64,000 nt of DNA from Cupriavidus nantongensis (GCF_001598055.1 NZ_CP014845.1:1240001-1304000), one strand, 5' to 3'; positions 46,352 through 56,384 are shown, counted from the first letter of the stretch. Notes: a model not told the origin generated them from the letters alone. Made by a program: numbers and translations.

Positions 46352-47479
46352 TCATGCCACCGGTGCGGGCCATTGCAGCGCTGCCGCCGCAGCCAGCGCC
46401 TGGTAAGACGTCGCCAGGTGGTAGGGCGAGGTCGAAGGCATCTCCGCACGCACCACGTCGCCGGTCGGCGCCAGGCACTCGTGCCAGCCTTGCGCAGACA
46501 GGAAACGGTCGCGGAACTGCGCGGCCCAGTCAGCCAGCGTGGCCAGCGACTGCACCGAGCCTTCCACTGCCAGCGCGCGCGCGAACTCGGTCTGCGCCCA
46601 GATGCGCTCGGTGCCGTCGATCCGTGCGCCGCCCGCCTCCAGCGCCGCGCAGACGCCCAGCGTGCCCGCCGCCACGCCGTGCTGCTGCGCGAACGCGAAA
46701 GCGCGGCGCAGGGCATCCGACAGCGGCAGATCGCCAAACAGCGCCGGCCTGCCGGCCACCAGCGAAAACCATTCGAACTGGTGCCCCGGTTCGATGCGGT
46801 TGTCCGCGCTGCCTTGCGGCAGCTCCGCCACGCAGCCGCTGGCGGGATCGACAAAACGCTCGTGCACCGCCATCGCAATCTCGCGCAGCCGTTCCGCATA
46901 CCACTCGTCGCCGGTGGCATCCAGCGCGGCGAGGTAGGCCTCGGTCAGGTGCATGACCGGGTTCTGCAGCACGCCCGCGCCCTTGGGCCGGAAATGCTCG
47001 GTCAGCGCGGCGTGGTACAGGCCCTGGCCGTCGGCGAAGCGGTCTTCGACGATATCGACGGTTTCATCGAGCACCTCCAGCGCATCCTCGTTGCCGAAGC
47101 GCGCGTAATACACGGCGCAGGCGAAGATCACGAAGGCATGGGTGTAGAGGTCGCGAGTGCTGTCGAGCGGCGCGCCGGCCGGGTCGACGCTGTAGATCCA
47201 CGCGCCCTCGCCATTGCCGAAATACGCCTGCAGCGAGCCAAACAGCGTATCGGCGTGCGCCTGCTGCCCTGCCAGCGAGAACACGTACAGCTGGCGCGCG
47301 CACGCCATGGCGCGATAGCGCGCCGGCGGCAGCGGCGCGGCGCTGCCACCGTCGAGCGCTTCATAGGGCAGCAACAGGTCGGGATTCCAGCCGGAGGCGG
47401 TCCACAGCGGCAGCACGACGGTGTCGTAATGCGCCGTCAGGGCGGCGATCCGTTGGTTGAGCTCGGGCGAAAGAGGCAT
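46352..47479 (-). CDS. AGE-family epimerase/isomerase
   Basis: 375 residues of the N-acylglucosamine 2-epimerase/mannose isomerase superfamily, an alpha6/alpha6 barrel. Motifs include RDLYTHAFVIFACA, NPVMHLTEAYLAALDATGDE, EPGHQFEWFSLV and the late IWAQTEFARALA; the His residues in YTHAF, GHQFE and the C-terminal YHLATSY region fit the active site. Activity on mannose/fructose or an N-acyl sugar cannot be separated from the sequence. The start at 47479 omits a Cys/Arg-rich upstream stretch. It is transcribed alone. Confidence 0.88.
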   Translation of the reverse strand: MPLSPELNQRIAALTAHYDTVVLPLWTASGWNPDLLLPYEALDGGSAAPLPPARYRAMACARQLYVFSLAGQQAHADTLFGSLQAYFGNGEGAWIYSVDPAGAPLDSTRDLYTHAFVIFACAVYYARFGNEDALEVLDETVDIVEDRFADGQGLYHAALTEHFRPKGAGVLQNPVMHLTEAYLAALDATGDEWYAERLREIAMAVHERFVDPASGCVAELPQGSADNRIEPGHQFEWFSLVAGRPALFGDLPLSDALRRAFAFAQQHGVAAGTLGVCAALEAGGARIDGTERIWAQTEFARALAVEGSVQSLATLADWAAQFRDRFLSAQGWHECLAPTGDVVRAEMPSTSPYHLATSYQALAAAAALQWPAPVA

Positions 47480-47613
47480 GTTCAGGCGACAAGATCCGGC
47501 GCGGCAGTTGCCGCAAAGGCCGTATCTTGCCATGGCGCGCCCGTAATGCCTCATGGCATTTGCGGCGCACACTTGCTAGCATCAATGCGCCTACCTGCGA
47601 ACGGGAGACACCC

Positions 47614-47862
47614 ATGTCGACTTTGCCTCTCACGCTGACCGACAATCACCGCACCCTGGTGCTCCATGTCCTCGAGGACGGAGCGGGCCAGTTCACCTGG
47701 CGCATCGTCATGGAAGAACGCTGCGGCGCCGCCGACGAGGACTGCACGGTCGCGGCACCGGACACCTACCGGTCCTATGCGGAAGCTGAAGCCGCATGCT
47801 GGGCCGCCGGCAACGGCATCCTGAACGGCCCGCGCGCCGCAGGCGAACTGCGCATCACCTGA
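47614..47862 (+). CDS. Small conserved-looking soluble protein
   Basis: 82 residues; GGGAGA lies 7 bases before the ATG. An Ala/Glu-rich region (SYAEAEAACWAAGN, about 53-66) follows a beta-like part with HVLEDGAGQFTWRIVMEE. No recognised domain and no signal peptide. It is divergent from the epimerase gene. Confidence 0.65.
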   Translation: MSTLPLTLTDNHRTLVLHVLEDGAGQFTWRIVMEERCGAADEDCTVAAPDTYRSYAEAEAACWAAGNGILNGPRAAGELRIT

Positions 47863-48102
47863 CACCCGCAAAATTTCGCGATTCACTTGCACTACGCGCC
47901 GCGTGACCTAGTCTGGAAGCGTGGCAGTGGCAACGCGGGCGATGCATTGCCCGCGATTCTTCATTCCGGCCACGTCCCGGGCACGCGCTGCTGCCCGGTG
48001 CGCTTTTCTGCCACCTGCCTGTCATCTTCCTGGCCTTTACTGACCTGGTCGCCATGCCGCCCCAAGAAACGGGTACGGTGGCCAAGGCCGCAGGAGCATG
48101 CA

Positions 48103-48381
48103 ATGGACAAGCCGGTCGTCACGCCCCAGCGCTTCGTTGAACTGATGAACGAACGCCTCACCAAGCACCCGCTGTTCCGCGAGGGCATGCGGGTCTACGC
48201 CATTCCGCAGCACAGCGATCATCCGCGCAGCCTGGTCTGCGTAGGACCGCGCGGCACCGAATGCGTATGCGCCACCATCGAAAGCATCGTGCGCGGCGAG
48301 TGCGAGGTCTTCCCCGACATCGGCCCGGACTGGCATCAACCGCCCAGGACCGCAACGCCGCCCGAGGTGCGGGCGCGCTGA
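48103..48381 (+). CDS. Small soluble protein, unknown
   Basis: 92 residues; CAGGAG stands 6 bases before the ATG. The sequence combines a helical start (RFVELMNERLTKHPLFREG) with a Cys- and Gly-rich middle (SLVCVGPRGTECVCATIES). I see no known domain. The longer frame back to 47887 has no protein character. Confidence 0.65.
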   Translation: MDKPVVTPQRFVELMNERLTKHPLFREGMRVYAIPQHSDHPRSLVCVGPRGTECVCATIESIVRGECEVFPDIGPDWHQPPRTATPPEVRAR

Positions 48382-48414
48382 ACGAATGCGGCGCCGCATG
48401 GCGCCGCTTGCATT

Positions 48415-50049
48415 TCAGACGTCGATGGCCGAATCCGACTTCACCTTGCGGCGCAGCTCGAATTTCTGAATCTTGCCGGTCGAGGTCTTGGGCAACGGTC
48501 CGAAGTAGACCGCCTTGGGCACCTTGAAGCCCGCCAGCAGCGTGCGGCAATGCGCGATCAGTTCTTCGGCGCTGACGCTGGCACCGTCCTTCAGTTCGAC
48601 AAAGGCGCACGGCGTCTCGCCCCACTTAGCATCGGGCTGCGCCACCACCGCCGCGGCCAGCACCGCAGGATGCCGGTAGAGCGCGTCTTCCACTTCCACG
48701 CTCGAGATGTTCTCGCCGCCGGAAATGATGATGTCCTTGCTGCGGTCTTTGATCTTGATGTAGCCGTCGGGCATGCACACGCCCAGGTCGCCGGTATGGA
48801 ACCAGCCGCCGGCGAAGGCTTCGCGCGTGGCCTTCTCGTTCTTCAGGTAGCCCTTCATGCAGATGTTGCCGCGGAACATGATCTCGCCGATGGTCTCGCC
48901 GTCGGCCGGCACCGGCTGCATCGAATCGGGGTCGAGCACGGCCACTTGCGACTGCAGGTGATAGCGCACGCCCTGGCGCGCCTTCTTGACCGCGCGGTCC
49001 TGCTCGGACAGCGTGCTCCAGTCGTCCTGCTCGGCGCAAACCGCGGCCGGGCCATAGACCTCGGTCAGGCCGTAGACGTGGGTCAGCTCGAAGCCCATCG
49101 CCTCCATCTGCGCCAGCACCGCGGCCGGCGGCGGCGCGCCGGCCACCATGCCGCGCACCGGCCCGCGCACGCCTTCGCGCCACGCAGCGGGCGCATTGAC
49201 CAGCGCGGTATGCACGATCGGCGCGGCGCAGTAGTGGGTCACGCCCTCGTCGCGCATCAGGTCGAACACCAGCTTGGGCTCGAACTTGCGCAGGCACACG
49301 TTGACGCCCGCGCGCGCCGCCACCGTCCACGGGAAACACCAGCCGTTGCAGTGGAACATCGGCAGCGTCCACAGGTAGACCGGGTGCTTGGGCAGGTCCC
49401 ACTCAAGGATGTTCGAGACGGCATTGATGGCCGCGCCGCGGTGATGGTAGACCACGCCCTTGGGATCGCCGGTGGTACCCGACGTGTAGTTCAGCGCGAT
49501 CGCATCCCACTCGTCGGCGGGCAGTTGCCAGGCATACGCGGGGTCGCCGCCGGCGAGGAAGGCTTCGTAATCGGTATCGCCGAACGGTTCCGCCTGCGGA
49601 CCCAGCGCGTCGTGCACGGCAATCACCTTCAGCCCGGGGAGTTCCAGCGCCATCTGCCGCGCCACGTCGGCAAACTCGGTATCGGCCAGCAGCACGCGCG
49701 CCTCGCCGTGGCGCAGCATGAACAGCAGGTTGGCGGCGTCGAGGCGGATATTCAGCGCATTGAGCACGGCACCGGCCATCGGCACGCCGAAATGCGCTTC
49801 CACCATCGCCGGCGTATTGGGCAGCAGCGCGGCCACGGTATCGCCCTTGCCGACGCCGGCGCTTGCCAGCGCGCTGGCCAGGCGCCGCGCGCGCGCATAG
49901 GTGTCGCGCCAGTTCTGGCGCAGCGGGCCGTGCACGATGGCCAGGCGATCGCCATACACCTCGGCGGCGCGGACCAGGAAATCAATGGGGGTCAGCGGCA
50001 CGAAATTGGCCGCGTTGCGGGCCAGGCCGCTGTCGAAATCGGTTGGCAT
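48415..50049 (-). CDS. AMP-dependent acyl-CoA synthetase
   Basis: 544 residues of the ANL superfamily, similar to medium/long-chain acyl-CoA synthetases of the AlkK type. The ATP-binding P-loop YTSGTTGDPKGVVYHH (about 180-195), VYGLTEVYGP, the adenylate-binding Asp in WFHTGDLGV and DRSKDIIISGGENISSVEVE, and the C-terminal Lys in TSTGKIQKF are all present. It activates a fatty acid to acyl-CoA. It is divergent from a Crp-type regulator gene with about 200 bp between them. Confidence 0.92.
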   Translation of the reverse strand: MPTDFDSGLARNAANFVPLTPIDFLVRAAEVYGDRLAIVHGPLRQNWRDTYARARRLASALASAGVGKGDTVAALLPNTPAMVEAHFGVPMAGAVLNALNIRLDAANLLFMLRHGEARVLLADTEFADVARQMALELPGLKVIAVHDALGPQAEPFGDTDYEAFLAGGDPAYAWQLPADEWDAIALNYTSGTTGDPKGVVYHHRGAAINAVSNILEWDLPKHPVYLWTLPMFHCNGWCFPWTVAARAGVNVCLRKFEPKLVFDLMRDEGVTHYCAAPIVHTALVNAPAAWREGVRGPVRGMVAGAPPPAAVLAQMEAMGFELTHVYGLTEVYGPAAVCAEQDDWSTLSEQDRAVKKARQGVRYHLQSQVAVLDPDSMQPVPADGETIGEIMFRGNICMKGYLKNEKATREAFAGGWFHTGDLGVCMPDGYIKIKDRSKDIIISGGENISSVEVEDALYRHPAVLAAAVVAQPDAKWGETPCAFVELKDGASVSAEELIAHCRTLLAGFKVPKAVYFGPLPKTSTGKIQKFELRRKVKSDSAIDV

Positions 50050-50246
50050 TGCTGTTGTCTCCGCCTTATCGGGTCATTCGGGCGCTGTCATTCGGGCGCC
50101 TTATGGCGCTGTCACTTTTTCCGGCACAAGGCTATCATCGCACACACCGGCGCACTGTCGTCGAGACGACAAACCTGCCGCAAACCCGCGCCAGGCAAGG
50201 CTTACACGATTCTTACAGGATGCGGCGCAGCCCGCCCGTCGGTGCC

Positions 50247-50963
50247 ATGAGCGAACCCGCACACCCCACTTCCCTCCCCGCCCCGGCACCCGCCGCGGTG
50301 CTGGCCGGACATGCCTGGTTCGGTGAACTGGCCCCGGCACACCAGGCCCTTGCCGCGCGCGAAACGCTGCTGCAGTCCTTTGCCGCGGGCAGCTTCATCG
50401 CCCGGCGCGGCGAGCCGTCGCGCCACTGGATCGGCGTCGACAGCGGCCTGATCAAGCTGGCGGTGTACACGCCCGATGGCCGAGGTTGCACCTTCTCTGG
50501 CGTGCCTGCCGGCGGCTGGTGCGGCGAAGGCAGCGTGATCAAGCGCGAGCACCGCCGCTATGACGTGATCGCGATCCGCGACTCGCAGGTGCTGCTGGTG
50601 CCCGAGCCGGTCTTCAACACACTGCTCGCGCAGAGCCTGCCGTTCGCCAGCTTTGTCGTGCGCCAGCTCAACGAACGCATGGGCCAGTTTATCGCCACCG
50701 TGCAGAACGATCGACTGCTGGGGGCCGATGCGCGCGTGGCGCAAGCCATCGCGCAGCTGTTCCACCCCGACCTGTATCCGCGCACCAGCCCGGTACTCGA
50801 GCTGTCTCAGGAAGAAATCGGCCTGCTTACCGGACTCTCGCGCCAGCGCGTCAACCAGGCGCTGCGCCGGCTGGCCGATGCGGGCATGGTGCACCTGTCG
50901 TACCAAAGCATCCGCGTGACCGACCTGCCACGGCTACGCCACTTCGGGATGTCCGAGCTGTAA
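50247..50963 (+). CDS. Crp/Fnr-family regulator
   Basis: 238 residues. A cyclic-nucleotide-binding-type beta barrel (about 30-140; SFIARRGEPSRHWIGVDSG, GWCGEGSVIKRE) precedes a winged helix-turn-helix with LSQEEIGLLTGLSRQRVNQALRRL (about 185-208). There is no N-terminal Cys cluster, so it is not an FNR-type iron-sulfur sensor. Its divergent position suggests control of the acyl-CoA synthetase gene. Similar neighbours are common in beta-proteobacterial fatty acid loci. Confidence 0.9.
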   Translation: MSEPAHPTSLPAPAPAAVLAGHAWFGELAPAHQALAARETLLQSFAAGSFIARRGEPSRHWIGVDSGLIKLAVYTPDGRGCTFSGVPAGGWCGEGSVIKREHRRYDVIAIRDSQVLLVPEPVFNTLLAQSLPFASFVVRQLNERMGQFIATVQNDRLLGADARVAQAIAQLFHPDLYPRTSPVLELSQEEIGLLTGLSRQRVNQALRRLADAGMVHLSYQSIRVTDLPRLRHFGMSEL

Positions 50964-51082
50964 CGCGGCAGCCACCAGGGCGGCCCCGGTCTTTAAGCGC
51001 GATCTCCGCGGCCTTGCGCCGTCCGCCGAATCCTGCGACAGTTACCCGCCGCACCGCCGCCAGTTTCCGGGTCGTTTTCCGC

Positions 51083-51727
51083 ATGCCGCTTGTCAGCCGT
51101 CACCACGTCCGCTTTGCCCGCCTGCGCTTTCCCTTTGCCGTCCATGTGCAAGCCCTGCATGGCACCGCCAGCCTGCGCGACGCCAATGCACGACGCGAAG
51201 TGCGGCCCGGCGACCCGTTCGTGGTGCACGCATTCGCCCACTTCGACTGCGACCTGCCCGGTACCTGGCAACAACCCTGCGCCATCGTCCTGACCGCCGT
51301 ACCCGACAGCGACTGTCCCCGGCTGGCCGGCAAGCCGGCGGATCGCCCATGGTCGCGCCAGTTCGCCGGCCTGGTCTTCTCCCGTCCCGACACCGACTGG
51401 AACGCCGAACGCCTGGCGGCGCAATGGCAGGTGCCCGAGCGCCTGGTGCGCGCGCGGCTCTTTGCCGAAGGCGAGGCGCTGCATCCGCTGCTGCGCGAAC
51501 AACGCGCCGCCCATGCGCTGCACGCGCTGGCCAGCGCCGGCGGCCTGGTGCCCGCGCTGGACCAGTTGGCCATGCACGCGGGCCTGCGCTCGGCCAGCGC
51601 GCTGGCGCGCGCCTGGCACGACTGGTTCGGCATCGACGCCATGCGGCTGCTAGAAGATTGCCGCGCTGGCGGCCGCACGCTCGCGCCGGCGGCAACCTGG
51701 CCGGGGCTGGTGCGGGCGGCTGCCTGA
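51083..51727 (+). CDS. AraC-type regulator, short
   Basis: 214 residues. A cupin-like N-terminal part (about 1-80) is followed by an AraC-like DNA-binding region with two helix-turn-helix elements; the second shows LDQLAMHAGLRSASALARAWHDWFG (positions about 160-185), the usual recognition helix layout. It is shorter than typical AraC proteins. The ligand and targets are unknown; it lies between the Crp-type regulator and a lipoprotein gene on the same strand. Confidence 0.72.
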   Translation: MPLVSRHHVRFARLRFPFAVHVQALHGTASLRDANARREVRPGDPFVVHAFAHFDCDLPGTWQQPCAIVLTAVPDSDCPRLAGKPADRPWSRQFAGLVFSRPDTDWNAERLAAQWQVPERLVRARLFAEGEALHPLLREQRAAHALHALASAGGLVPALDQLAMHAGLRSASALARAWHDWFGIDAMRLLEDCRAGGRTLAPAATWPGLVRAAA

Positions 51728-51933
51728 ACCGCTCTCTTGTTGTGGCAGACGTCCTGCACGCCGCATGAGCTTTGTCAATCACCTCAACGCGGGTTGGGCT
51801 CGCTCAGGCAATGCGCGCAAAATCGCGCCCGCGGGGCGGGTCAGCCGTTCCGTGGGCGGGGGTCCTGCATGAGCCAGTGTTCCACCACGCAGCGCCCTGC
51901 CATAACAAGAAAACCACAGAAATCAATACAGGG

Positions 51934-53541
51934 ATGAAAACAAAACATCTGTTTTTGACGGGTCTGGCGGCGGCCGTACTGACGGCCTGCGGCGGCGGCG
52001 GCGGAGATTCGGCGACCACTGCGCCCGCTGCCACCAAGATCACCGGCACCGCGGCCGTTGGCGCTGCGTTGGGCAATGCCACGGTCCAGGCCAAATGTGC
52101 CACGGGGAGCGGCACGGCCACTACCGCCGCGGACGGCAGCTTCACGCTCAGCATCAATGGCGCCACGCGCCCGTGCGTGCTCAGCGTCAAGACGCCCGAC
52201 GGCACCACGCTGCATTCGGTGGTCGAGGCCGGCACCGGCACTACCGCCGTGGCCAACATCACTCCGCTGACCGAACTGGTGACCGCGTCGCTGGCGCAAG
52301 GCAGCACCGCCGCCTTCTTCGAGCAATTCGATGCCGCCGCGCAGGCCAAGCTGACCTCCGGCAACCTGACCAGCGCCACGGAATCGGTGCGCCTGGTGCT
52401 GACCGGCGTGGTGGACCTGGGCGGCGTCGACCCGCTCAAGGATCCGCTGGTGGCCGCCAACGGCGCCAACGCCGGCAATGCGCAGGACAAACTGCTGGAC
52501 CAGCTGGGCGATCGCCTGGAAGCGTCAAAGACCACGCTGGATGAGTTGTCCTCCGCGGTGGCCGCCAATGCCGACCCCGCGGCGGTCCAGACCGCGCTGC
52601 AACCGGCGGCGGCGACCTGCACCGGGCTGAAGACCGGCAAATACCATGTGATCGGACTGGGCTCCGCAGCGGCGGAAGCCGGCGACCTCGACGCCGCCGC
52701 GCTGAAGCTGCAGGTCGGCAACGAGACCGTCCCTTTCACCGCCGTTGCCAACGACAACTGCCGCTTCACCGTGCCGGGCACAAACGGGGCCACCAACACC
52801 GTGATGGTCGCCAAGTCCGGCATCGCACTGGCCGTGCCGCCCGCTGGCCCGATGAGCGATCTGCCCACCCTGCTGGTGCCCGCACAGGCCGTTGCCCTGG
52901 CCGACCTGGCAGGCGACTGGAACGGTCTCGGCATGGAGCGCGACAACGCCGGCACCCCTTACGCATCGCGCCGCGTAACCTTCAGCATCGATGCCGCGGG
53001 CAAGCTGACCAAGGGGGCGGACTGCTCGAACGTGGACACCTGCGAGGCATGGCTGCCGGATGAACTGCCGACGCTTAGCGCCAACGCCGACGGCAGCTTC
53101 AAGATCACCGACAGCTTCGGCACGCAGCTCGCTTATGCATTCAAGGGCACCGACGGCCAGGTGACGGTCGTGATCACCCACGACGATGGCTTCATGATCG
53201 CCGCCAAACAGGTGCTACGTCCCCTGCCGGTGGCGGGTACGACAAGCTCGTACTGGGACACAGTACTGTATGGCGGCCTGGTGCCCACGCTGGAAAACGC
53301 CGGCACGTGGTCGACCATCGTGACTATGGTGGATGCGCAGACCAGCAGCTACACGCGCAAACGCGTGGAAGACGGCCGCCTGGACAGCTGGAAGGTGAAC
53401 AGCCCGGCCAACGGTCTGCGCTACCGTGCCGCCAGTAGCAAGGCTTCCGAGATGATCTCGATGGTGCCGGGCAATACCGGCCTGAGCCTGGGAATCGCCG
53501 TGAACGGATCGTTCTACGATATCTCGGTAAGCCGCCCGTAA
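51934..53541 (+). CDS. Large secreted lipoprotein of unknown function
   Basis: 535 residues. The lipobox is LTAC at about 18-21, followed by a Gly-rich tether (GGGGGDSATTAP). Residues about 30-110 look like an Ig-like or carboxypeptidase-regulatory beta-sandwich (GTAAVGAALGNATVQAKC, ADGSFTLSI). Later parts have several beta-rich segments and paired Cys residues. It is probably exposed on the outer membrane. The start at 51934 follows ACAGGG. A strong terminator follows at 53588-53622, so it is monocistronic. Confidence 0.8.
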   Translation: MKTKHLFLTGLAAAVLTACGGGGGDSATTAPAATKITGTAAVGAALGNATVQAKCATGSGTATTAADGSFTLSINGATRPCVLSVKTPDGTTLHSVVEAGTGTTAVANITPLTELVTASLAQGSTAAFFEQFDAAAQAKLTSGNLTSATESVRLVLTGVVDLGGVDPLKDPLVAANGANAGNAQDKLLDQLGDRLEASKTTLDELSSAVAANADPAAVQTALQPAAATCTGLKTGKYHVIGLGSAAAEAGDLDAAALKLQVGNETVPFTAVANDNCRFTVPGTNGATNTVMVAKSGIALAVPPAGPMSDLPTLLVPAQAVALADLAGDWNGLGMERDNAGTPYASRRVTFSIDAAGKLTKGADCSNVDTCEAWLPDELPTLSANADGSFKITDSFGTQLAYAFKGTDGQVTVVITHDDGFMIAAKQVLRPLPVAGTTSSYWDTVLYGGLVPTLENAGTWSTIVTMVDAQTSSYTRKRVEDGRLDSWKVNSPANGLRYRAASSKASEMISMVPGNTGLSLGIAVNGSFYDISVSRP

Positions 53542-53587
53542 CCGTAACAGAGGCGCCAAGTCAGGCGCCTTGCATGCGGCTCACACC

Positions 53588-53622
53588 AAGCCGGCCACCG
53601 CCCTGCGGTGCCGGCTTTTTTT
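53588..53622 (+). terminator. Rho-independent terminator after the lipoprotein gene
   Basis: AAGCCGG-C-CACCGC pairs with GCGGTG-CCGGCTT across a CCCT loop, followed by seven or more T residues. Confidence 0.88.
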
Positions 53623-53853
53623 CCTTCACGCCAGCCCGCAACAGCTTGCCGGCAAAAAAATACCCACAGCCGGGTGGTAGTGGGTAACAAAGTGGTGCGG
53701 GCACGTCGCGGAACTGCCCACGGCTCGCATCTTTGCATCGGCATTGCCGTGCGCCAATAATCTTTCCGGACTAGTTGCGTCCCCACAGCGGTTGCATGGA
53801 CAAGCGCGGTCGATTCTTGTCCAATGGATCGCCCCTCGAGTCCGCTCTGTTCA

Positions 53854-54486
53854 ATGTCCCACGCCCGCCTGCTGCTGATCGACGACCATACCCTGTTCCG
53901 CACCGGGCTGCGCCTGGTGCTGGCCGACAGCCCGAGCGTGGCGCATATCATCGAGGCCGGTTCGGTCATGCACGCGGTGCAGGACCACGGCGGCGCGGCG
54001 GTCGACATCATGCTGCTCGATATCCAGATGCCCGGCCTGAACGGCATCGAGGGGGTCAAGGTATTGCGCCGGCATTTCCCGGCGGCGCGCATCCTGATCG
54101 TGTCGGGCACTTCGGGGCTGGACACCATCCCGGCCGAAGTGCGGCGCGAGATTGCGGGCTTCCTGCCCAAGTCCGCCGACGCAAACGAAATCGAGGAAGC
54201 GATCGCGTGCTGCCTGGCCGGCGGCACGCATTTTTCCGGCGAAGCCGATGCCGCGGCACCGCTCCAGACATCCTACGCTGCGAGCAACCTCACACCGCGC
54301 CAGCTGGAAGTGCTGCACCAGCTGACGCTGGGCCGCTCGAATAAGGTCATTGCCTACCATATGGGCCTGTCCGAGAACACCGTGCGAGTCCATGTCGCGG
54401 CGATTCTCGATCATCTCGGCGTGGTCAGCCGCGTCGAAGCCATCCTCGAAGCCCAGCGGCGCGGACTGGTACAGGCGGTGCGATGA
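53854..54486 (+). CDS. LuxR-type two-component response regulator
   Basis: 210 residues. Receiver domain: LLLIDDHTLFRTG (acidic pocket), phosphoacceptor Asp in MLLDIQMPGLNG (about residue 57), Lys in GFLPKSADANE. The C-terminal helix-turn-helix is LTPRQLEVLHQLTLGRSNKV and following (about 148-205). An upstream ATG at 53824 is in frame. The stop overlaps the start of the sensor kinase gene (ATGA), so the two form a two-component pair. Confidence 0.92.
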   Translation: MSHARLLLIDDHTLFRTGLRLVLADSPSVAHIIEAGSVMHAVQDHGGAAVDIMLLDIQMPGLNGIEGVKVLRRHFPAARILIVSGTSGLDTIPAEVRREIAGFLPKSADANEIEEAIACCLAGGTHFSGEADAAAPLQTSYAASNLTPRQLEVLHQLTLGRSNKVIAYHMGLSENTVRVHVAAILDHLGVVSRVEAILEAQRRGLVQAVR

Positions 54487-56318
54487 CGGTGGAGACCACC
54501 GCCCCGGCAGCCCCCGCGCGCGGGCCGCTGCGCTGGCTGCCCCGCTACGATGCGCCACGCATTCTGGCGGCGCAGATGAGCCTGATCGACCAGAGCTTCG
54601 GTTGCGCGATGGCAGGCAGTTCGCTGGCAGCGATCTTCCTGGCGGCGGGCCTGGTCCTGAACTGGGACCGTCCCGGCGCCGTGCCCTGGGCCTGCGCGAT
54701 GGTGCTGGCTTGCGCCGTGGCGCACTTCGGGCGGCTGCGGCTGCCCGGGCGGCTGACCGAAGCCGGCGCGGCGCGCTATGCGCGCGGCATGACCGCCATG
54801 CTGATGCTGATCGGCGCGCTGTGGGGACTGGTGGCATGGCTATACCTGGACGTGCGCATGCCGGCGGTGGTGATCTGCATCCTGTCGCTGATCGCCGGCA
54901 TGAGCGCGGCGGCGCTGGCGGTATTTTCGGCATGCCTGCCGGTGGCGATCGGTTTCTTCGTGCCGGCGATCGTGCCGGTCTGGATCGCGTTCCTGGCTAC
55001 CGGCGATATCGAATACTTGCCGATGTTCCTCGCCACGCCGCTGTACCTGTGCGTGCTGCTGGTGTTCGCGCGCAACTACGCGCGCGTGGCGCGGCAATCG
55101 ATCGCGCTGCGCTTCGAGAACGTGGAACTGATCTCGCAGCTGCGCGAGCAGACCGCGCGCGCCGAGGCCGCGCAGCACGCGGCCGAAGAAGCCAGCCGCG
55201 CCAAATCGGTGTTCCTGGCCTCCGCCAGCCATGACCTGCGCCAGCCGCTGCACGCGATGGGGCTGTTCCTGGTATCGCTGGGCCGCACCCACCTGGATGA
55301 ACGCCAGCGCCAGCTGCTGGCGCATATCGAGGCCTCTTCCGGCGCCGCGCGCGAGATGCTGAACTCGCTGCTGGATTTCTCCAAGCTCGAGGCCGGCGTG
55401 ATCACGCCGCGCGCGCGTGCGTTCCGCCTGCAGCCGCTGCTGCACAAGCTGGAGAACGAGTTCGCTCCGCAGGCCGAAGCGCGCGGATTGGTGTACCGCA
55501 CGCGCGATACCACCGTCACGCTGCATGGCGATCCCACGCTGGTCGAACTGGTGCTGCGCAACCTGATTGCCAATGCCATCCGCTATACGCAACGCGGCGG
55601 CGTGCTGGTGGCTTGCCGCAAGCGCGGCGCGCACGCGGCCATCGAAGTCTGGGACACCGGCATCGGCATCCCCGCTGCCCAGCACCGCGACATCTTTCGG
55701 GAATTCCATCAGCTGGGCAATCCCGAACGCGACCAGCGCAAGGGGCTCGGGCTGGGACTGGCCATAGTCGAGGGCCTGGCGCGCACCATGCAGACGCGCG
55801 TAACGCTGGGCTCCCGCCCCGGGCGGGGCTCGGTGTTTCGCTTCGGCATGCCGCAGGCCTGGGAGTCCCCCGAAGAGAGCCCGCGCCCGCCAGCGGCGCG
55901 CGCGCTCGATGGGCTGCGCGTGCTGGTGATCGACGACGACGAGGCCATCCGCAGCGCGATGTCCGAGCTGCTGTCGGCATGGCGCTGCGAATGCCGCACG
56001 GTCGAATCGGAAGAACAGGCACTGGCAGCGCTGGAGGAGTTCACGCCCAGGCTGGTGCTTGCGGATTACCGCCTGCGCGGACACCGCACCGGCCAGCAGG
56101 CGCTCGACGCGATCCGGCAGCGGCTGGGGCGCCACGTGCCTGCCATCATCATTACGGGGGATACTGCGGCCGACCGCCTGCGCACGGCGCACGCAACCGG
56201 CACCGCCTTGCTGCACAAGCCGGTGGTACCGCAGGAATTGCAGGCGGCCATCGACACCCTGCTGCGCGAGTTCCAGGCCAACAGCGCTGCGGACCCCCAG
56301 GGGGCGGTGACGAAATGA
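54483..56318 (+). CDS. Hybrid sensor histidine kinase with C-terminal receiver
   Basis: 611 residues. The N-terminal part (about 38-200) has six membrane helices and little periplasmic loop, so it probably senses something in the membrane. A coiled coil (ISQLREQTARAEAAQHAAEE) leads to the H-box LASASHDLRQPLHAMG (His at about 250), N-box LRNLIANAIRY, DTGIGIP and GLGLGLAIVEG. The C-terminal receiver (about 480-600) has VLVIDDDEAIR and the Asp of LVLADYRL. Similar hybrid kinases with a LuxR partner occur in Burkholderiales; the signal is unknown. Confidence 0.92.
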   Translation: MTVETTAPAAPARGPLRWLPRYDAPRILAAQMSLIDQSFGCAMAGSSLAAIFLAAGLVLNWDRPGAVPWACAMVLACAVAHFGRLRLPGRLTEAGAARYARGMTAMLMLIGALWGLVAWLYLDVRMPAVVICILSLIAGMSAAALAVFSACLPVAIGFFVPAIVPVWIAFLATGDIEYLPMFLATPLYLCVLLVFARNYARVARQSIALRFENVELISQLREQTARAEAAQHAAEEASRAKSVFLASASHDLRQPLHAMGLFLVSLGRTHLDERQRQLLAHIEASSGAAREMLNSLLDFSKLEAGVITPRARAFRLQPLLHKLENEFAPQAEARGLVYRTRDTTVTLHGDPTLVELVLRNLIANAIRYTQRGGVLVACRKRGAHAAIEVWDTGIGIPAAQHRDIFREFHQLGNPERDQRKGLGLGLAIVEGLARTMQTRVTLGSRPGRGSVFRFGMPQAWESPEESPRPPAARALDGLRVLVIDDDEAIRSAMSELLSAWRCECRTVESEEQALAALEEFTPRLVLADYRLRGHRTGQQALDAIRQRLGRHVPAIIITGDTAADRLRTAHATGTALLHKPVVPQELQAAIDTLLREFQANSAADPQGAVTK

Positions 56319-56340
56319 ACTACGCCCCGGTCACGCCGGG

Positions 56341-56384
56341 GTCAGGGCCAAGTCAGGGCGAAATCAGGGCGAATTCAGGGCCAA
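56341..56384. repeat. Four tandem 11-bp repeats
   Basis: Four units of NTCAGGGCSAA follow without gaps: 56341-56351, 56352-56362, 56363-56373 and 56374-56384. They fill most of the gap between the kinase stop and the convergent small gene. 11 bp is about one helical turn, so the same face of the DNA is presented four times. Confidence 0.9.
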
